The notes below the pieces were generated by a model. It was not told where the DNA came from. It worked only from the letters and a program-made list of their open reading frames with translations, and did no database searches. A stretch of DNA of 64,000 nucleotides from Astragalus membranaceus (lineage: Eukaryota; Streptophyta; Magnoliopsida; Fabales; Fabaceae), in contig CM076851.1 in the NCBI GenBank assembly GCA_039519185.1, positions 33,587,799 to 33,651,798 on the forward strand, given 5' to 3'. Below are positions 34,726 through 47,195 of this stretch, in pieces. How positions within the stretch are numbered: position 1 is the first letter of the stretch; the number at the start of each line of letters is the position of its first letter. Position numbers and translations under genes: made by a program.

Positions 34726-34767
34726 GCGCACAGACTGTGCGCCCCTGTGGCACAGACAGTGCGCACT
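34726..34767. repeat. Palindromic word pair in the 3' LTR
   Basis: GCGCACAGACTGTGCGC (34726-34742) is a perfect 8+1+8 palindrome, where the sister LTR has GCGCACGGACTGTGCGC. A second, related half-site GGCACAGACAGTGCGC follows. Confidence 0.85.
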
Positions 34768-35760
34768 GATTCTGGTTGTTGCCTTTAAATGTTGCAGTAA
34801 GCACAGACCTTCCGAGTTGTTCTGTCCCCAGAAGCCAAATTCTCGTTTCGTCGCCCCTTTCGATTCCAAACCTCTTCTAATCTCTTCTCCAACCATTCCT
34901 CATGATATTAGATCAATTATGCTATTGTTTTTTTTAAGCATGATTGGGATGTTTTTAGTAATTGAATTGGTTTATACAAGTTTAATAAAACCGTATGACT
35001 AGTTAAACGAGAGTGTTCACGGTATCATGATAATACAAGGAACTATGTGTTCAGTTTAATAATTGTACATGAGAATGGGATGAACAAATAGTTCATCAAA
35101 GACTGATTGAGGTTTAAATGAAAAAGACAGATAGGTCACTATAGACTTATATGGGTGACGACCCAAAGAGGTAGCATACTAGGCGGGAAGGTCATGAGCC
35201 CGTAACTAGGCCCTAAGTCAATGCACTATGGTATGGACTGGGGGTTCATCGGGATTAGCAGGTTGCGGTCGGTGTTGTGCTAAGTTAAAAGGCACATAGT
35301 TCATAAATTGAATTACGAATGAAAAGGATTCATAATTGAACCGCGAGTGTAGTTAGGGGTCTCGGTATAACTCACTGAGATTGTATCTCACTATTTATGT
35401 GTTGTTGTTTTTACAAAGAAACAGGGAAACGGAAAGCAAAGAGGCACGAGTAGATGATGTGCTCGAGGAGTAGATGAAGACGTAGTGTTTACACCTATGT
35501 TTTATGTTTCCTTGTTATCTTTGTATCTCGACTTACTTGAACTTATGTAAAATTGTAAAATCGTTTCCGCTATTTTAAGAAAGGCTATAAGTACTTGAGA
35601 TATTGTTTTAATTTGAAGTACTTGAGATATGTGTGACTCTTTGATATTATTTATCAAGAGTTTTTAGTATTGTTCAATATATGAAACAGGAAATTTATCT
35701 TTGATGTATACTAAATTGTATGCTTTAGTATTTCTACTTGTTAGAGATACTAGGGTGTTA

Positions 35761-36301
35761 GACCTCCAATCCAGCGAGGGGATTAGTCACTGCATTTAGC
35801 GGTGGATACCCAAGTATATACCAAAAAAAAAATATTATGAATACCATATACCTTTTTTAATTCATATTCATATTATTATAAAAAGGGAAAAATGAATAAT
35901 TTTGTTTTACTTTTATAATTACATTTTAAATTAAATTTCTTTAATTACTTTTATTTTGTATTTCATTTTTTCGTTTTAATTTCAATTTATAAATTATTAC
36001 TAGGTGCTAAAATAATAAAGAATGTTAATTTGTCTCTAATCATTAAAATTCATGCCCATAAATTTAGCATATTAAAAAGTATAACTGTTTTGATAAAATA
36101 CTAAATAGAATTAAATTTCTTTTTCTAAATGTAATGAGTAATTTAATCAGAGAGGTAAAGTATATCTACAATGATCTATATAAGAAAACAATGTGCAATT
36201 GAGTAATTTAATCAGCTCATTGTTTTCTTATATAGATAAGAGAATAGTATAAGTAAAAGAAAAAGTTAAAAAGATAAATTAAGAGAGAGATAAAGTATAT
36301 C

Positions 36302-36370
<69 letters not shown>

Positions 36371-37150
36371 AAAACAAGGGAGAATTTAGTAATTTAATCA
36401 GCTCATTCATTTCTTATATATATAAAGGAAACCCCAATGGAACCAATACAATGATTTTAATGAATTTTATCTATTAAATGATGCTTTTAAAAGACTATTA
36501 TTTAATTATTATATTGATATGAAAATAATACTTTTTTTATGGAAGTATAGAAATTAATAATAACAACTAGCAATATAATATAATAAAATTCATGACATGG
36601 AGTTTTTATTTAACTTTTGTAAATTAGTTTATTTGACATATTTACTAATTATAATAGTTTAGATAAATTTAAAAAATAACAATAAATTTCATTTTCCCGG
36701 ACTTTCTAAATGATTCTTTACATAGACTGATATTAATGAATGAGTTATTTTATTAAAATATAGTATTTTTTATGGATTTAATATTCTCTTCTGATTGCAT
36801 TTTTTTGACAAAGAATTGCATAAATTTTTATATATTGAGGAAAATGCTAAGATGCGATTTTTTCCGAATAGCTGAAGAAATAAATCAGGAGCCATTCAAC
36901 ACTTTAACCTAATAGATTATGAGATGCCTAAATGACAATAAAGGAAATTAAAATTATATTTATATTAAACATGCAGATATAGTATATAATAAAATAGTTA
37001 TGCTCATTAAAATAAACTAAAATACTGCTTTTTGTTAAAAATGATATTCGTAACAAATTTGTCTGAGGCCCTCCTACTATAATATATCTAATCACTAAAA
37101 TTACTTCTAAAATAATGAATATATTAAAAATGAGTGTCAAAACACTCCAA
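35761..37150. other. AT-rich DNA with a segment duplicated near the inhibitor genes
   Basis: The segment 35816-36135 matches 56691-57040 (TACCATATACCTTTTTTAATTCATATTC onward, then long A/T-rich agreement). 36160-36430 holds two copies of an AGAAAACAATG...TTAATCAGCTCATT phrase also found at 53640-53700. A (TA)n run spans 36305-36368. This may be Helitron-derived. No gene. Confidence 0.55.
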
Positions 37151-37285
37151 TATTGTAATATTTGAAAGGTCACATTGAAGTTGAAGTGGCGGTTTAAATG
37201 ATTTGAATATGAAAGGCCTAATCTTGGATGACCATTACTTGATGGTGGTAATGGCTACTAAATGCATTTTGATTGAAAAATTCCC

Positions 37286-37606
37286 TTAAATAGTTGATGT
37301 CATTCTATGACCTTCACACACATATGTCTTATACAACATTATAATGTGAAACTGAGAACTTAGAAGAACCAAGAAGATATGCAACTCTTCCTGTTTGTAA
37401 AAATGGCTCAAGGTAATTTCATGACTTTATTTATTCTGTTTTTCGTCTCTATTGTTTTTGTAAGTTTAGGACTTGGAATACACAAAAGTTGTAGCACTAC
37501 AGTTTTTACAGTTTTTGTGAAAATAAAGATGGTGATGGGATCTTCATTTGATTTCTATTATTTGTGCTTGATTTCTATTATTATCTCTATATTGAATGCA
37601 AGCTGA
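37286..37606 (+). CDS. Small hydrophobic, secreted-peptide-like ORF (unknown)
   Basis: TATA-like TTAAATAG (37286-37293) lies 86 bases before ATG at 37379. The frame runs 75 codons to 37606. The first ~40 residues are strongly hydrophobic after M-A-Q-G-N-F-M, like a signal peptide, and the remainder is also apolar with few Cys. An alternative is a short first exon ending at AAG|GTAATTTC (37411/37412), since that donor-like sequence is kept in the diverged relative at 53180-53200. Promoter, leader and start region are related to 52700-53230, where the frame is broken. I do not recognise the product. Legume nodule peptides begin similarly, but the Cys pattern is missing. Confidence 0.35.
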
Positions 37607-37945
37607 TAATAATAAACATTTTTTTCTGCGGCATGTTTGCAACTTCTTGGTTGGGTTCCCAAAAATAGTGGATACTGATATAACTTCTTCCTTGAGTATC
37701 TTGAATAGAAAATGAAGAAAGTCAATATTTATTTCAAAGATTTAAAAGTTATATTCTTTGAGACACGAGAAACTGTATACTAAAATTGAGGCAACTATAG
37801 ACCCTATATTTGATAATTTGTAAATGAAAAATATGTGACAAATGGTTTGATATAATTTTTTCGTTTATTTATTAGGTTTACCTTATTCAAGTTGTTCCCA
37901 AAATGTCTTTTTTTATTTATGACACATCTAACAATTCTAAATTAA

Positions 37946-37991
<46 letters not shown>

Positions 37992-38759
37992 TGAATAAAA
38001 AAAGATAGATAAATAATATATAGAAGACAATTTATTTTTGGTCAAAAAAAAGAAGACAATTTATTTTTTTCTTTCCTCAATTCACTTACCATTAAACATG
38101 AAACTGTTTAAAATTTTGTTTTTCCTATCGATTCATGCATCATTGCACGTTAAATTATTTTAGTGGAGTATATATAATGAATTTGATACGTAATTTTCTT
38201 ATGAGTTACATAATTATATACTACATATATACAGTGGATAATAACTCTTTATAAAGTATAAGGTTTTTTTTATAGATTTTATTATTAAAAGAGAGAATAT
38301 AAGAGAGGGTGGCAATGTTTTAAGACATGATAGTTTATATTAACTCTAAATACAAAATGTGGTTTAACATAAGGAAGATGAATGATATGTAACCGATGAA
38401 TGATTTAGAATATTACAATAATATGTCAAAAAAGAATAATAGAATTAATAACTATACATGGAAAATTCAAATTTTGTTACTGCTAAAAAATACAAAGTGT
38501 TAAGAAAATGTAGTATAGTGTATAACAAATATAGCCAATACCACAAATAAATTGGAAAGATAGAGAAATTACATAAATTACAAAATGCAGCATATGTGGT
38601 TAAAATTAGTTGCTAATATAGGCTAATATTTCCTTACAAATTATCCTAAAAGGAGGAAATTTTCATTTTTTATTTTTCAGAAATTGAAGTGGTCTTTAAT
38701 AAAAACCAAAACTTCCCTAAAAATTATCCTAAAAACAATATACATTTCCATTATAAAGG
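37607..38759. other. AT-rich intergenic DNA
   Basis: Contains a (TA)n run (about 37948-37987) and a direct repeat AAGACAATTTATTTTT near 38024 and 38052. No credible gene. Confidence 0.5.
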
Positions 38760-39159
38760 TTGAATATGCTTTTTTTTTTAGATAATTGGTTCAATACAAT
38801 TTGGGATATAATCATGAATTTGGGAGCTAGCAAAAAATCTTAACGCCTTTGCAAGTGCTTGCCTCCTAATATGGCTAACTCTGTAGCTTTGTCTAAAAGA
38901 AAGAAGAGATTTACAAGAGGACAAAAGTAAGCCAAATTCGTTATGTTGGAGATTGGTTCCATTTATCTCATTCACCACTGGAAGACGTCAGTCCAGCTCA
39001 ATTGTCACTGAAATGTAGCCAAGCTCACCTAACCAAATAATAGCTTGTTTGAGCCCAATTGCTTCAGCCTCTTGAGGGAGGGGAACACCCGTAAAATTCA
39101 TTGTTTTGGCTTTGATGAACGATCCATTATCATCCCTAATACACAACTCAATTCCATAC
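38760..39159 (-). pseudogene. LINE RNase H-like domain, 3' part (cut by the CACTA insertion)
   Basis: On the minus strand the reading resembles the tail of the RNase H domain of plant L1-type LINEs: a segment on replenishing amino-acid motif A-E-A-I-G-L-K-Q-A, then V-N-E-I-N-G, F-G-L-L-L-S-S-C-K, S-H-I-R-R-Q-A and a final S-Q-I-H-D-Y. Two or more frame breaks are present. The upstream half continues at 48214 beyond the 9-kb CACTA element, with TAC duplicated at the break. Confidence 0.75.
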
Positions 39160-39858
39160 CACTACAAGAAAAGCTGGACTTTGCGGCGGGCGAAATCCGC
39201 CGCAAAAGCCAAATTTGCGGCGAATATTTGGACTTTGCGGCGGAAGTTTTTCGCCGGTAGCCAGCTCGAAGCAAACGCGTTGCGGCGGATTATCCGCCGC
39301 AAGTTTGCGGCGGATTTAGTGGCGCCGCAAAATTCAACGCAAATTTGCGGCGGATAATCCGCCGGAAAAGGGGACAAATTTTTGACGCAATATATCCGCC
39401 GGAAAGTACCCAATATCCGCCGCAAATTATCCGCCGCAAAGTACCCCTTATCCGCCGCAAAACACCGTTTTATTTAAAAAAAATGAATATAATTTTTTTA
39501 AAAAAACGTTTTATTTAAAATTCCGCCGCAAACGACACAAATCCGCCGCAAAGTACCATTTTTTTTAAAAAAAAATTATTATTATTTTTAAAAAATAAAT
39601 TTTATTTTTTTAAAAAAATCGTTTTAATTAAAAATATATATTATTTTATTAATTTTTTTAATTATTGATAAAAAAATAAAATCCAATAACTAATTAATTT
39701 TTAATTTAAAAAATAAAAATTGGGAAAAGCAGTAAAAATATCCATACAATTAATAAAATATCCAGACAATTAATAAAATATCCAGACAAATAAATAAAAT
39801 AATCTAAAGCTACTGGGGTGCCTGCCGGTCAATGTCATCAACATTATTATAATATGTA

Positions 39859-41505
39859 TCATCTTGAAGTAAAGCACTGAGCGATGACATTTAGGACATT
39901 AAGATCAATGTCCAGCGGGGGTGACCGCTGCTGGGGGTACTGCTGGTTTGGCTGGATCAGGGGTGACTGATGTTGGGGCTGCTGGTATGGCTGGCGGGGT
40001 GACTGATGTTGCTGCTGGTATGGCTGGAATGGCGGCGCATACTGCGGTGTATACTGCGGGGGATATTGGGATGCATACGGCGGGGGATACTGGGGTGCAT
40101 ACTGCTGCTGTGGCGGCGGCGGGTAGGATGCTGATGAGGATGGCCTCGAGCTAGACACCATCTGATCCTGCAAGAACTTAAAGCGCTCCTCCATGCGCTC
40201 CTCAGCTACCCTAGCCTGGTCCCGAATCGCCTGAATTTCCCGCTCACTTCGATCCCGAATCGCCTGAATTTCCCGATCGCTTTGCTGCTGCCGCTCGGCA
40301 ATCTGACGCTGAGCCTCGCTCAGTTGCTGTGTCAATTGCCTAACCTCATTCAACTCACCAGCATTGGGAACATAATTGCGACCAGTCGAGGATCCAGAAT
40401 GTGAATCTGATAGACTCGGAATAATGCTTGTTCGAAAAGCAGCCGGTCCAATACCACCTGATCCTACCAGACGATTAGTCTTTTGGGGACCAACTGCTCT
40501 CTCCCAAACATCACGAGCTACTCTAGCCTCCTCCACTGGATCGACAGCTACCCCACTGCCCTGTTGTGACTGATGGTACTCAGCCATCCCACCCTCGAAG
40601 CTCTCCTGAAAAAATAACCCAACAAATAAATAACTAATTATTAATATAAATAATAAACATTAATTAATATATATAATTGTAAAAGTAGTTTTACCTGAAT
40701 ACGCCTCGCCCGATCTGTAACGTACTCACCAGTCTCCTCCACCATATGCATGTGGCAATGCAACTCAGGCAAAGTGATTGGCCTTTGTTCCCTCTCCACC
40801 TATATATATATATATATGTACATAAATATATATATATTATTAATTAAATACACATATTGAAAATGACTAGTTAATTATTATAAATAATTAATTAATTAAT
40901 CAAGTAATAAATTAAGTAATAAATTTACCAAACGTATGTAATGCGTTGCAGTATTAACACTCCCCCCCGTGTGTGTGCAGCCACCTTTTTCAGAAGCACG
41001 GTTCTTCTTGGCTTTCTCACAATAATTTTTAAATCCTTCATCTTTCTTCCAATACTCGTTAAACTCAGCCCAAGTTGAGTCTCCCATATAAGATGGCTTC
41101 GTACGCGTATTGCGCGCCCTCCGCATCAATTCAGAATAGCGATGAGAACATCTCTTATGGAACACTCTCTCAACAGCAGCTTGCTCCCCTGGATACAATG
41201 TACATTTCTCCTATTTAAGAAATTTACAATAATGTTGTTAATTATAAGGCAATAATTAATTAATTAATTAATCAAGTCAATATAAAAGATAATACACGAA
41301 ATTAATTATTTCGTAGAATCGAATAACTTACCAAAAATGATCTTAACATCTTCTTATTTGCATCCTTATCTTTTCTAACTTCCGTCCAGTTCTTCCAGCT
41401 CTTGGTAAAATTCTCCTTGATTGTTTTTGTGATGGCGGTAGCTGAAGCCTTCGAAGGAATAAAACTGCATTAAAAAAAGATGAATTTTGTTACACCAAAT
41501 ATAAG

Positions 41506-41541
<36 letters not shown>

Positions 41542-41572
41542 GGCAACAAAAATAAATTAATAATAATAATAT

Positions 41573-41608
<36 letters not shown>

Positions 41609-41953
41609 TTACGAATCGCCAACAATCTGCAATATGATACGCCCATCAGGTGTAACCCTAATCACCTCAGTCCCATCAATGAATGTGCGTACCCCATCCG
41701 CATCAACATGTGTCGGGGATAAGCCCTCAGTACCAACAGGAATCGATGGGCCCCCTGCAGTACTAGTACTAGCACCATCCTCAGACACAGGTGGTGGCAA
41801 ATATCCGCCAGTAGTAACAACAACACGCGCAGGCTGAGTACGGCGCCCTAGGCGAGTAGATGTCTTCCGCCTGCTAGTGCTGGCGGTATCGGGAGGTGGA
41901 GGAGGAACATATGCGCCGTCATGATCGGATCCCGAGTCATCATGAGATGCCAT
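39859..41953 (-). CDS. CACTA second gene: Transposase_24 / TNP1-type protein
   Basis: Five exons on the minus strand: 41953-41613, 41464-41332, 41210-40929, 40799-40695, 40605-39859. They join with GT-AG borders into an uninterrupted frame of 535 residues. The N-terminus is acidic and Ser/Pro-rich (M-A-S-H-D-D-S-G). Exons 2-4 carry the plant En/Spm Transposase_24 domain (PF03004-type), including the conserved S-E-K-G-G-C-T-H-T-G-G-S segment in exon 3. Exon 5 has a coiled-coil region with a duplicated S/D-R-E-I-Q-A-I-R-D unit, then a low-complexity Pro/Gln/Tyr-rich tail. Family knowledge: TNP1/TNPA-class proteins bind the subterminal repeats and help bring the ends together. The dense GCGGCGGA arrays are the obvious candidate sites. 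Promoter probably shared with or near TNP2 (inference). No frame damage seen. Confidence 0.85.
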
Positions 41954-42150
41954 ATCTGTATAGATCTAGCTAAACATATACATTTAAACAAAACAAACAT
42001 ATACTAAACAAGGTTAACATAAACATATACAAAACTCATGCATTAAAATAAATAATTTGAATCCCATTCATTCTCAAACAAATAACATCCTTCATTAAAA
42101 ATAACATCTTCATTAAAAATAGAATTGTTGAAACATAAATTAGATTCATT

Positions 42151-45100
42151 CTAATTTGAATCCCATTCATTCTCAAAATCATCATCATCGGAGGAGTGAA
42201 TTCTTGATACACCAATGTGGTCTGTTGCATCATCACCATCAGCATCTTCGTCATCAACAACTTCATCGCCGGTGTTTGGCTCATCACATAAACGAACAAT
42301 GGGTTCAACTTGAATCACTTCATTTACATTAGACATCTCTTCCATTTGATATGGCATATCTTCCACCGTGTCATCATTTGTCTGATCAATGCGACCTCTT
42401 GGTTTTGTTTTAATTGCGACACACCAACCACGCCTATCAGTCCGCATTGATGGATAAGGGACATAATAGACTTGTCTCACATTTTGTGCAATGACGAACG
42501 GATCATACGGTCGATATCTACCATTCATTTTAATGTCCACTGTATTTGACTTTGGATTCACCTTTGTTCCTCGAGCAGACGGATCAAACCAATTACAATA
42601 AAAAATCACTACCTTTGGACTAAAATCTAGATGGGGGTACTGAAGTTCATATATGTGTTGAACCACACCATAAAAATCATCTTCACCTCCTCTAGTGACC
42701 CCCTTCATGCACACTCCACTATTGACTGTCTCTCTGCCCTGTGTCCATTCATTGGTGTGAAATTTGTATCCATTGACAAAGTATGTGTGCCATTCTTTAA
42801 CACATCTTCGAGGACCGTCTGATATGTTCCTCAAGTATTGGTTGGTAGGATTTGGCGGGAGGGAATACACATATTGACTAAACCACATTGGAAAATGCGC
42901 ATGAATATGAGCAGAAGATTGGTCTTCACGTACTGCCTCTGATGACAAGAACTCCCTAAAAAGAAATAATTTAATTGTTACACTTGTCTACTATATTAAC
43001 TAATTAAGATCGATTGTTAATGTTGAGGAACATACTCAATAAATGGTTGCACCTCAGTACAGTTTATCAACACATGAACATGTGCTGAACTTAACTCTTC
43101 ATCTGTTAGCCAGTGAGTTGACTCCTTCCCAGATGGACGACCGGGTAGACAAAAGACAGACAAAGCCAAAGGATGTCGCCATTCAGTATCCACTTCATTT
43201 CGACTGCTTCCAGGAGCAAACTGATTCTTGAAATAATGAGAACAAAAATGTGTTGTTTCACGGTGTAGGTAAGAAGAACATATCGATCCTTCAACTCTAG
43301 CTTTGTTTTTCACCGATCTTTTTGAATCACCCATGAACCTAGAGAATATGATATTAATATATTAATAGTCATATATTTTAATTTAAACTTGTTAATTTCT
43401 TATATTATTATAATTAAAGCTAGCTGACCTTTCAAACGGATACATCCATCTGTATTGGACAGGTCCGCCAAGTTTAGCTTCATATGCGAGATGCACCGGT
43501 AGATGCTCCATAGAATCAAAGAAACCAGGTGGAAATACTCTCTCCAACTTGCATAAGATAAGTGGGATGTCTTGTTCCATTTTTGAAAGTTCATCAGCTT
43601 TTAGCGTTGCAGAACACAAATTCTTAAAGTATTGACTTATTTCAATGAGCGGATTCAAAACGTGTGTTGGCAACGAACTAAAAGCGATAGGAAGTAAGCA
43701 CTCCATGAATACGTGACAATCATGACTCTTCATCCCATGCAACCTCCCATTATCCACATCCGCACATCTAGATAAATTGGAAGAATAACCGTCTGGCATT
43801 TTCAACTCTTTTATCCACTGATAAACTGCTTTCGCTTGTTCGGTAGATAAAGTATAATTGGCTTTGGGTTTCAAAATCCTAGTACCTTGCTCAACCAACA
43901 ACAAATCCTTTCGTCTACAGAAATGATCTATATCATTCCTAGCTTTCTCATTGTCTTTCGTTTTGCCTTTCACGTTCATGACAGTGTTAAATATGTTGTC
44001 AAAAAAATTCTTCTCTATATGCATGACATCGAGATTGTGTCTCAATAGATTATCTTTCCAATAGGGAAGTTCCCAAAAAATACTTTTTTTTGTCCAATTG
44101 TGCCATTGTCCATAGCCATCTGGACGAGAAACAACACCGGCTACGACTTCCACAGGAGGGATATCCCTAACATTATTCCAAACTTCCTCTGGTGTCAACT
44201 GACGAGGAGGTCCAGCTGTTTCAACATTTCCCTTGATGAACGCATATTTCTGCTTTCTAAATGGGTGATCCATAGGTAAGAACCTACGGTGCGAGTCAAA
44301 CCATGAAACTTTTCCTCCGTATTTAAGACTAAAAGCCTTTGTGTCAACCATGCAAATCGGACACGCCATCTTACCATGTGTCCCCCATCCAGACAACATT
44401 CCATAGGCAGGGAAGTCATTTATGGTCCACATCAAAGCCGCCCTCATCACAAAATTTTGTTTGCGTGCCACATCATAAGTTAAAACACCATTCCACAACC
44501 TTTTTAGGTCATCAATCAAAGGTTGCAAATAGATGTCAATACCAGCTGTTGGATTACTTGGCCCTGGAATAATAGAATTTAAAAATATGTATGGTTTGGA
44601 CATACACATTTCTGGAGGAATGTTGTATGGTGTAACAATAACTGGCCAACATGAATACGGTGTTGCCGAGGCTTGAATATATGGTGTGAAACCATCAGAG
44701 CACAAACCAAGCCGAACATTGCGCAGATCACTGGCAAAATCTGGATGAACACGATCAAAATGCTTCCAAGCTTCACCATCAGATGGGTGACGTAATTCAC
44801 CAGAATTATTTCTATTTTGATGGTGCCATGTCATTTTACCTGCGGTCTCCATTGAAGTAAACATCCTCTGTAGCCTTGGAATAAGAGGCAGATAGAACAT
44901 TGATTTTCGTGGAACCGGTTTGCCTCTGCTCATCCCTGATCTACTGACACGATAGCGTGGTTGTCCACACAACTTGCATTCCGACAACTCTCCATCATTT
45001 ATGCCAAACTCATTGTTATAATAGAGCATGCAACCAGACACACAACAATCAATCCTTTTAGATTTTAAGCCAAGCTTCGATACCACTCTTTTAGCTTCAT

Positions 45101-45760
45101 AATAACTTTTCGGTAAACTCCCTCTAAAGGGGGTTGCATCCAACATCATTTTGGTCATATATTCCATGCACAACTCAGCAACATTAAATTGAGACTTAAG
45201 ACCCAACAACCGAACACACATTGATAATTTTGAGTCTGTAGATCCTTCAAATATGGGTTTATTTGTCTCACTCAAATACATGTAAAACCTTTGAGCTTCC
45301 TCATTTGGAACTTCGTCAGCATCTGGTTCTTCAAAATCCAAATTTACTCCAACAGCGTCAGATATCATTCCTTGATAAACATCTAACGGTTGTATTCCCC
45401 ATCCTTCAGATGTCGTAGTCACTGGATAACTACTTGATGTGTGATCTACTACTTCAACCGGAACATTAACCGCAGGAACTGCAGCTACCCCTGCGCTCCT
45501 TCCCCGTGACGACTCCATGTCCAATAATTTGGCCTAAACCCATTATTGTACAAATGAAGTCTAACTTCATGTTCATTTTTTATAGCTCGAAATGAACATT
45601 TCAAGCACGGACATCTAATACCGCCTTGTCGCCCAAATTCTTCATGATCAATGTACTTAGCACAAAAAATAAACTCTTCCACTCCTTCTACAAAACGTCG
45701 TTTTACACCAGTTCTTCCAAGATACAATCGATCATACATCCAACTACGATCCATTTTCAA
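42151..45760 (-). pseudogene. CACTA TNP2-type transposase
   Basis: Catalytic transposase of En/Spm elements. An N-terminal Transpos_assoc domain (PF13963-type, M-D-R-S-W-M-Y at 45760 with a C-P-C-L-K-C zinc-like motif) is followed by Transposase_21 (PF02992-type: F-N-V-A-E-L-C-M, then I-D-C-C, Y-N-N-E, C-x-L-C-G, A-Y-G-M-L-S-G-W-G-T-H-G, H-N-L-D-V-M-H-I-E-K-N). DUF4218 follows, split over the junction 43429/43338, and then DUF4216 in the last exon. Exons: 45760 to 43429, 43338-43036, 42955-42151; the two introns are phase-consistent GT-AG. The N-terminal part (45760-45485) and the main part (45524 onward) are in different frames and overlap, and no believable intron bridges them. So a 1-base indel has probably broken this copy, unless translation starts internally. 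The acidic C-tail ends at 42151. Confidence 0.88.
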
Positions 45761-46839
45761 GAACTATACGTATACTACACTACAATATAAATAAAATAAA
45801 CTATCAATTACTTCATATTTTGATATATATATATATATATATATATATTTATTACTCATTTTATTTTGATATTTCAATAAACTACCAATTAATTACAAGC
45901 AACAGAATGAATTTTTTAATAATGTTATATACAAATAATTTAAACATTATAAATAATAATTCCAAATTTAATTTTAAATTTCAATTTTTATAAGACAATA
46001 TATGTTAATAAAATTTATAAGTGAACTTAATAAATAAGTTTTTTCAATATAAATTAATTTGTATTATTATTGCGAACAAAATACTAAACAAAATTTTACT
46101 AAAAATAGTGAAGTAAGTAATATTTTATTAATTACTTTAACAACTAACCGTAGTGAAGAGAAGGCTCTGGCTTGAAGCTTATCCTGAACTCAAGCAGAGA
46201 GGAAAAAGCAGAGAGGAAAAAGGAGGAACCCAAACAATACCTAAACAAAAAAAAACAACACAATTAGTAACAAATTCATATTATTATAAAATAATTTAAA
46301 AACGAATATTAAAAAAAAAATTAAAAACTAAAACTGTTAACTAATATCAAAAACATACCTTGAAGAAATTTCCCAATAAGAGCAGAAGACAATTCGTAGG
46401 GAGGAAGCGCTACACTTCAAAAATAGATTTAGTAGAGAAGGAGAGAATTTGGGAGAGAGTAAAAGAGAAATTTTAAGAAGAGAATGGGAGGATTGTTAGA
46501 AGTGTGAAGAATGAGAAGTGGGGAATGAATATATATAGAAAAACGCAGCCCAACGGTCAAAAAGGATTTGTGGCGGATTTGGACGGTTGCGGCGGAATTT
46601 GAAATTCAATATCCGCGGGTTTTTTTTTCCGGTGCTTTGCGGCGGATTCTGGACGGTTGCGGCGGATTTTGAAATTTAAAATCCGCGGGTTTTTTATTTA
46701 CGGAGGTTTGCGGCGGATTCGTGGTACTTTGCGGCGGATATTCAAATTAAAATATCGCGCCTTTTTTTTTAAAAATACCAAATAATCCGCCGCAAAAGCT
46801 ATAATCCGCCGCAAATGCTCAACATCCGCCGCAAAAAAC

Positions 46840-47115
46840 ACAAATCCGCCGCAAAGTACCATTTTTTTTTTAAAAAAATATTATTATTTTTTTTAAAAAA
46901 TTATTATTATTTTTAAAAAATAAATTTTATTTTTTTAAAAAAATCGTTTTAATTAAAAATATATATTATTTTATTATTTTTTTAATTATTGATAAAAAAA
47001 TAAAATCCAATAACTAATTAATTTTTAATTTAAAAAAATAAAAATTGGGAAAAGCAGTAAAATATTATCACTAAAAAAATATCCATACAATTAATAAAAT
47101 ATTTTAAACAAAAAA
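46840..47115. repeat. Internal copy of the CACTA left subterminal region
   Basis: From ACACAAATCCGCCGCAAAGT the sequence follows 39537-39770 closely for over 200 bases, through the A/T-rich stretch ending AATTGGGAAAAGCAGTAAAA. The element therefore holds left-end sequence near its right end, in the same orientation. Confidence 0.85.
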
Positions 47116-47195
47116 ATAATATAATCTAAAGCAATAAAAATTGGGAAAAACAGTAAAATATATATTTAATGTCTGCTACCCCTAAACGGAGACCT

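Larger units (their letters stand above)
31948..35760 (+). repeat. 3' LTR of the chromovirus-like element
   Basis: Opens TGTA at 31948. After removal of the CACTA insertion it continues ACATCCCAAATTCGGG. The sequence from 33914 to 35760 aligns with the left LTR. It ends GGGTGTTA at 35760 without the last CA seen in the left copy, so the outer border is slightly eroded or the flank has changed. It includes a leader-like (GA)-rich exon region at 33560-33640 and a palindrome pair at 34726-34767. Confidence 0.88.

Noticed and set aside
37379..37606. Possible nodule-specific cysteine-rich peptide gene
   Set aside because: The signal-like start is suggestive, but the spaced cysteines of that family are absent.
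42631..42822. Plus-strand frames across 42-45 kb
   Set aside because: They are antisense shadows of the CACTA transposase gene.
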